From positions 269,864 through 333,863 of the forward strand of contig FWWN02000704.1 of assembly GCA_900175165.2 (NCBI GenBank): a stretch of 64,000 bases of DNA, given 5' to 3'. This stretch comes from Rhizomucor pusillus. Taxonomy: Eukaryota > Mucoromycota > Mucoromycetes > Mucorales > Lichtheimiaceae. Below, one piece after another: positions 58,852 to 64,000 of this stretch; the stretch's first letter is position 1, and every line of letters starts with the position of its first letter. The notes under the pieces were generated by a model that saw only the letters and a list, made by a program, of their open reading frames with translations, was not told the DNA's origin and ran no database searches. A program made the translations under genes and the position numbers.

Positions 58852-59974
58852 ATGATTGGCAAACTATGCGCCGTGCTAGGCTCTTTCTTTCTACTATTCG
58901 CATTTCTGCTCGAGCTTTTTGTTCTCATCGGACAGCTGTCAAACCGTACATTCCTTCGAAGCCTCTATCTAAACTCGTTTCAGAACCAATCGAACAACCA
59001 AGTGTATAACTATGGATTATGGCAAGTACTGGCAGTTTACTGACGACCCCCAATTCAGGATATAACTGACACAATTAACCCGTAGGAATTACTGCTCGGG
59101 TACTACCCAGTCGATCCAGTCGTGCGCTCACCCCGTTGCAGCTTTCAACTGGGCAAATACTCCCGGTGTAGGTCAAGCCATCCCACAGCATTACCAATCA
59201 AGTCACATTGTAAAGAGCCTATTTTTGGCGCTCTTCATTCTGTATTTTATCGGTACTATCTTTAGTTTGTTGTTCTGGCTACTAAGCATGCCGCTTATCG
59301 CGTGCGTGCGTGGCAACCGCCGCGCACCCGGCGGAAGCATGTCATGCTTGATATTGATCAATCTATTGGTTATGATTGCCTCGCTCGTGTTGGCACTGGT
59401 GATCGCTATCAGCGCAAACAAGGCCGTTGCCGGCAGTGGATGGACCGGTCGCTGTGGAAACTCAATGTGGATCACCATTGGTGCCGTCGTATCACTCTTC
59501 TTTGCTTGGTTGTGCTACAGCGGTGCTTGCTGCTGCCCAGGAGGCGTACCAGGCCGTCGTCGCCGGGACCGCGTCGCTGACGAGACTCAAGCTGAAAAAG
59601 CACAATATCGCGACGAGAAGACTGCAGCGCCTGAACACGACAACGGAGCAGCTGCAGCTGCAGCAGCTGGTGCCGGTGCTGGTGGTGCTGCCACTGGCGG
59701 TGGATACGGTGGCGCTCCCGCTAATGCTCCCAGCCCTAACCCCGTAGGCACGTCCGGGTACAATGCACCCCAACAACAGCAGCAACCTGGTGGTTCGTAC
59801 ACACCTCAGCTACTTCAAAGTTACACGCCACAGCAGCAGCATATGCCGCAAGGAGGCCAATATGCGGCTGGTAGCCAAAGCCCTCGTCCGCAAGGAGAAC
59901 CTTTCAAATACGAATTGCCGCATGGTACCATACGCGCACAGTATGCGCCTGCACTGACGCACAGCTACCAATAG
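58852..59974 (+). CDS. SUR7/PalI(Rim9)-family four-helix membrane protein
   Basis: 352 aa; exons 58852–59021 and 59086–59974. Claudin-like topology: helix 1 (AVLGSFFLLFAFLLELFVLI), an extracellular loop with NYGLWNYCSG (the family's W/G…C motif), then helices at LALFILYFIGTIFSLLFWLL, LILINLLVMIASLVLALVIA and WITIGAVVSLFFAWLCYSGA, and a long Gln/Pro/Gly-rich cytoplasmic tail. The family includes eisosome Sur7 and the pH-pathway protein PalI/Rim9. The single intron has a GC donor (GCAAGT at 59022), required to read LWNYCSG. Confidence 0.85.
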
Positions 59975-60117
59975 CTCCAATTGCAGTACAAAGTAGTTGA
60001 CTAATTCTTACATAGTTTTACCACTATAAATAAGTTGTAATTGCTATACAGTCATGTATATTTTTTTCAAGAAGTTTTTGTGTGGTCCATATAAAAGTAG
60101 AAGACAGAGGATCAATT

Positions 60118-61787
60118 CTAGTTCTCTGCAGCAGCGGTGGTAGTAGCTGCAGGAGTGGTGGTGGTGCCCGGTCGTCGTCGACCAGGAGCTACAGGCCGTC
60201 TAAATCCACCTTGGCTAGCCCCGTTCAACATTTGGATACGCTGAGAGACAGAGCCGCCGCTTGTTTGATCAACGCCGGCTGATGATCCGTCTCCTGCTTG
60301 GTCCCGCGGCGCTGCTCCTCCTTGTGGGTATACTTCTTCAATCAGATACTGTTCAGTAATTTCTGTAGGGTCGCTTGTTTCAAGCTAGATCACGCGTAAC
60401 TCTTGCGTTATGCATCAAAAGATTTGACAATTGTTAATCTTGTTTTACCTTCTTTGCCACCTGGAAGCCTACGAGTTCCTGCGCTGCATTTACAGCAAAA
60501 CGTTTGGTGCAAGAATAAAGCATTCGCTCCTTGATTTTGGACGTGGATGGGCAAGAGTACACAAATACTAGTATACGATGAATGTCAGTACTTTTCTGTG
60601 GAATTTAATACGACCTATCACTGTACCTATGGCATCTTTGCCGTCGTGCTTAAATTTGTAAAACGCAAATCTTGGGTCGCTGGGTGGTAGGACATTGTGG
60701 ATATCTTTGGAAGACACCGTTGCGGTTTTGTCGAGCTCCACGGCCTCATTTTTCAGATACTAATTGCGGGTTACTCGGATTTAGTGTATATATTGCCAAA
60801 CTACAAATATTTTTTCAATACCAAGAGCACAAAGTTGTGTGCAAGCTCTTCTTCAGTCTTCTTGAGTTCTTTGAGAGCTTCTATGACTTCATCCTTTAAT
60901 TGGTATTCTAAGCGAGGAGCAAATGCTTGACGAGCGGTCGTTCCAGAGTAATCCGCGGCTGCTTTCGCCTGGAAGAATGAATAATGTTCTCAGTCAACAA
61001 TGTGTCTAGTAGATCTATCCAAGCTCACAGACACACCTCTGCTGCCTTGATTTCTGCCAATTCTTTTTCTCGTTGCGTCAAAGGTGCTTCAGAGTTCTTG
61101 TGCGCCAAATGCTTTTTGTATCCAGCATACGTGAATTCGTCCTAAGTTGGTCGGATATTAGATCTCCCACACGCAGCTAGATATTCTGCAACGACAGTAC
61201 CTTGACGGTACCGTAGAGGTTGTCAGTGAAGCGGCCGTCGCCAAGCCCTTTGGTCAACGTTGCACGAGTGGATGCATAGATCATTTTGTCCCGAATCTTT
61301 GCATTGTCAGGAACGTAGCTCATAAACAACCAATGATACTCTCCAGCACTGTTCTTGTCATCCAGACGCACAAGGATATACGATGGTTTATCCTCTTCAA
61401 GGTAAGATATGACGTGCTCGAAATCTAATAGCAAACGCAACAACAATTGAATGGAAACCTGAATCAAAATGGATATTTGCAAATATATTACCATTTTCAA
61501 AAGTCGAGCCTACGGGTGTCGATCCTGTTGGTACGAGCGATTCTGTAATGTAAAAAAAAAAATGTACATGAGTTTCCGTGTACAAGCTCGTCTTGTGTGC
61601 TGCCATTTAAAGTACCTTTCTCGATGGATACTCGGAGGATGCGGACATTTCCGGACGACACTGCATCTGCAAACGTCTTTGCAAGTTCATCCGAAACTAT
61701 GTGCAGTTGCATCGCATGAGACGTTTAAATACTAGAGCAGCTATCCGCAAGAGTTATGGTACCTCGAATACCGCTTTGATGAGACAT
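60118..61787 (-). CDS. Twinfilin (two ADF-homology domains)
   Basis: Actin-monomer-binding and capping-related protein. The start exon 61787–61763 gives MSHQSGIRV and exon 2 (61696–61616) SDELAKTFADAVSSGNVRIL, the family N-terminus. ADF-H 1 continues with DFEHVISYLEEDKPSYILVR, WLFMSYVPDNAKIRDKMIYA; a linker (KKHLAHKNSEAPLTQREKEL) leads to ADF-H 2 (AFAPRLEYQL; FVYSCPSTSKIKERMLYS) and the tail KKLETSDPTEITEQYLIEEV. About eight exons, all GT-AG. The C-terminus ends in a Pro/Thr/Ala-rich stretch. An ATG at 61712 would skip the first exon and is less likely. Confidence 0.92.
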
Positions 61788-61967
61788 GTGATTGGAAAGA
61801 GGAAGAGTAAGTGTGTTACTTCGGAGCCTGCGCCGGAAAATGGCCGCTGCTGGTGCTGCTCTACGCCCGCCCGCCACGTTCGGCTCTTTAAAAACGCGAG
61901 AACACGAAAAGTTCGTGGCTCGTGGTGGTCTTTTTTGTTACGAGTCTCGCGCACGCACAACCTTGGC
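61788..61967. promoter_or_regulatory. Bidirectional promoter, twinfilin / MT-A70
   Basis: 180 bp between divergent start codons, relatively GC-rich on the MT-A70 side. No specific site identified. Confidence 0.45.
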
Positions 61968-63107
61968 ATGTCGTCGCGGGAAGGAACACCGTCCTCCAAC
62001 GTCGATGTCGATGTTTACGACTTTGACGAGAACCTAGTAACAGACTCGACACTCAAAAACCTTTTGAAAAGAGAGGTGGAGCTGCAGCTGCAAATTGATG
62101 CATTGCAAACAGAGATCTTGCAACTCGAGGAACGGTTAAGTGGCGATAAAAACAAAGGCAACGAGGAAGAACTGGAGGAGCAGGGTAAATAAATATAGTA
62201 ATTGGTCTTTACACAATGTATGTTGCTCGCTAACAATATCCTTTCATGTATCCAGATCTTGAAGAGTTTGAAGCCCCTGAATGGTGTGTGCCCATCAAGG
62301 CCAATGTCATGAACTTTGACTGGGACGCAAGTGTTTTGAAAGTTTTATTGCTCCGAAACATCTAAGGCTAACAGTAATGCATGTATCTAGGCACTTGCCG
62401 CTGAAGTACAGTTTGACGTTATTGTGACTGATCCGCCATGGCAATTGGCAACACATGCCCCAACCCGAGGAGTAGCCATCGCCTATCAGCAACTTCCGGA
62501 CGTTTGTATCGAGGAGATACCTATTCCAAAGTTACAAAAGAACGGCTTTATCTTTATATGGGTCATCAACAACAAGTATGCCAAGGCATTTGAGCTCATG
62601 GAACGATGGGGATACACGTAAGTCTTGATGTGAAGCTTTATCAAATGACTGTAGCTTGCTTAGTGCATGTTAGATACGTTGACGATATCACCTGGGTGAA
62701 ACAGACAGTCAACCGACGTATGGCCAAGGGTCACGGTTACTACTTGCAACACGCTAAAGAGACTTGTCTAGTTGGTAAAAAGGTAAAATGTAGCAATGTA
62801 CTGGACCAATCATGAGCCTTATGAATTAAATGATTTCCTCAATGCAGGGCGAAGATCCACCCAACTGCCGACACTCTGTAGGCTCGGATGTCATCTTCTC
62901 TGAACGACGTGGCCAAAGTCAAAAGCCCGAAGAATTGTACGAGTTGATCGAGGAGCTGGTGCCTGATGGTATGTTACAGAGGAAGACGAGGTAAAGATGT
63001 GTATACTTATAGTATTGGCCTTAAATTTATTAGGTAAATACCTCGAGATCTTTGGTCGCAAAAACAATCTGCGCGATTACTGGGTGACAATCGGCAACGA
63101 GCTGTAA
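61968..63107 (+). CDS. Short MT-A70 methyltransferase, MTA1-like (candidate DNA 6mA enzyme)
   Basis: 272 aa; exons 61968–62184, 62256–62326, 62391–62617, 62674–62782, 62848–62968, 63034–63107. N-terminal acidic coiled coil (LLKREVELQLQIDALQTEIL), then the MT-A70 fold: catalytic DPPW in FDVIVTDPPW, PIPKLQKNGFIFIWVIN, DITWVKQTVNRRMAKGHGYY, HAKETCLVGKKG, RGQSQKPEELYELIEELVP and LEIFGRKNNLRDYW. Fungal Kar4 lacks DPPW; METTL3/Ime4 are about twice as long and METTL3 has CCCH fingers, absent here. The GHGYYLQHAKE wording and small size favour the MTA1 group that writes 6mA in ApT context in ciliates and early fungi. Intron 2 has a GC donor (GCAAGT at 62327). Confidence 0.85.
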
Positions 63108-63264
63108 AACGAAACGAAAAAAGCGAAGCATCTGTATCCCATTTTTATTACCATCCTCATTCATTTCTTTCCATCCCATCCAATTTGTATATTCCTTTTT
63201 TGCTTTCTGTTGTCAAAAAAAGTTCATTTAATCAAAATTGAGATGATATGTGTATACTATAAAG

Positions 63265-63956
63265 CTAATGCATCGTTACGTAGACGTTGCTGTGTATGAC
63301 GGAAACTACTGTCAGCCAGTAGTGTTGGGATTTGGAACTGTTGCGTGATGAAATGAATATACGCTGAACATACGTCGAGTGATAAATGAATAGCACTTAC
63401 TGCCGATGACGCCACATGCCAAACGGGCGCCAGAGTTGCCGGCAATTTTGGATGTCTCGTTGCCTCTGCCTAGATCATCTTGGCCGCTGTGGAAGATAAT
63501 GCCACGACTACATATCCGCTGATTAGAACTAGTTCACGACTTCCAGTTATTGGACTTACCCGATGATAGAATCAGGTCCTTCGAACGTTAAGCTATCCAC
63601 AGTCAGCGTGAAATACGCATGTCCTGAATCATCCACCTGCACGTTTCCAAAGTCGCCAGCGTGCTTGACACTGTCATGAGGTCCGCCGTGGGTCTGGTTG
63701 TAAGGATTAAAGTGAGCACCCATAGATTCGCAGCCTAAAACAAGAAGCGATGTTAATACGGAAATAAAGACACGTTGATAATAGGATGCTTACCATTGCT
63801 TAAATCGCCGTATTGATGAACATGCATGCCGTGCAGGCCAGGTGGCGCACCAGTTATATTTGCATGAATAGTGGTAGATGATCCGCCTTTCTGGGTGAAA
63901 TAGACTGTACCAATGACAGCAGTGGCGGACTGGAGGATAGCAATTGCATTGACCAT
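63265..63956 (-). CDS. SOD1: Cu/Zn superoxide dismutase
   Basis: 161 aa; exons 63956–63794, 63734–63560, 63507–63401, 63305–63265. Converts superoxide to oxygen and hydrogen peroxide. Copper/zinc ligands: [22 protein letters not shown]…[31 protein letters not shown]; the structural Cys pair is in GCES and RLACGVIG. The C-terminus extends past the usual VIGI by a short tail ([12 protein letters not shown]) encoded by the last 41-nt exon; that exon is less certain. The N-terminus [20 protein letters not shown] lacks a signal peptide, so cytosolic. An earlier ATG at 63974 would add six residues. Confidence 0.93.
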
Positions 63957-64000
63957 TGTAAAGGAAGAGATCAAAGATGGATTCTATAGACAAGTTTAAG

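Overview
This is a nuclear genome segment from a fungus. Nearly every gene is interrupted by short introns (about 54–80 nt), spacers are compact, and the products are housekeeping proteins. The gene set points to an early-diverging lineage, most likely Mucoromycota: a short MT-A70 methyltransferase resembling the DNA-6mA enzyme MTA1, SREBP with the fungal DUF2014 tail, a LIM-LIM-LIM-RhoGAP protein, Atg16 with a WD40 tail, a hephaestin-like oxidase, an SLC25A46-type carrier and Tc1/mariner debris. Genus is not determinable from sequence reading alone.

Layout: 1–1.1 kb decayed Tc1/mariner transposase; 1.4–2.9 Ulp1 SUMO protease (-); 3.2–4.4 NSRP1 splicing factor (+); 4.5–5.8 PKA regulatory subunit-like (-); 6.0–6.8 KDEL receptor (-); 7.1–8.7 ethanolamine/choline phosphotransferase (-); 9.5–12.2 Elg1/ATAD5 clamp unloader (+); 12.3–15.7 LIM-RhoGAP (+); 16.0–17.1 GCIP-like (-); 17.2–20.4 Ssd1-like RNB protein (-); 21.1–21.8 unrecognised 163-aa gene (+); 23.2–24.0 Ino4-type bHLH (+); 24–27.4 gene-poor stretch with retroelement remains; 27.4–28.7 O-fucosyltransferase-like (-); 28.9–30.1 bZIP (-); 31.6–32.3 single-pass membrane protein (+); 33.5–36.4 SREBP (+); 36.6–37.6 2H-phosphoesterase-like (-); 39.2–40.6 two-domain multicopper oxidase-like (+); 41.3–44.4 ribonucleotide reductase large subunit (+); 44.6–45.5 Tpt1 (+); 46.0–48.2 Pho80-type cyclin (-); 49.2–50.8 proteasome Rpt4 (-); 51.0–52.0 dynactin-6 (+); 52.0–54.5 Atg16 (-); 54.6–55.8 SLC25A46-like (-); 56.5–57.1 RNase H2 subunit C (+); 57.6–58.2 unknown basic protein (-); 58.9–60.0 SUR7/PalI (+); 60.1–61.8 twinfilin (-); 62.0–63.1 MT-A70/MTA1 (+); 63.3–64.0 Cu/Zn SOD (-).

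There are no operons; genes work independently, and several pairs share short divergent promoters (Rpt4/dynactin-6, twinfilin/MTA1). The strongest window-wide signal is splicing: by hand I resolved about 100 introns, and about 12 of them only keep frame if the donor is GC (mostly GCAAGT) rather than GT. One intron pair encloses a 6-nt microexon. Exon coordinates in each entry come from matching frame, splice consensus and family conservation; none has transcript support.
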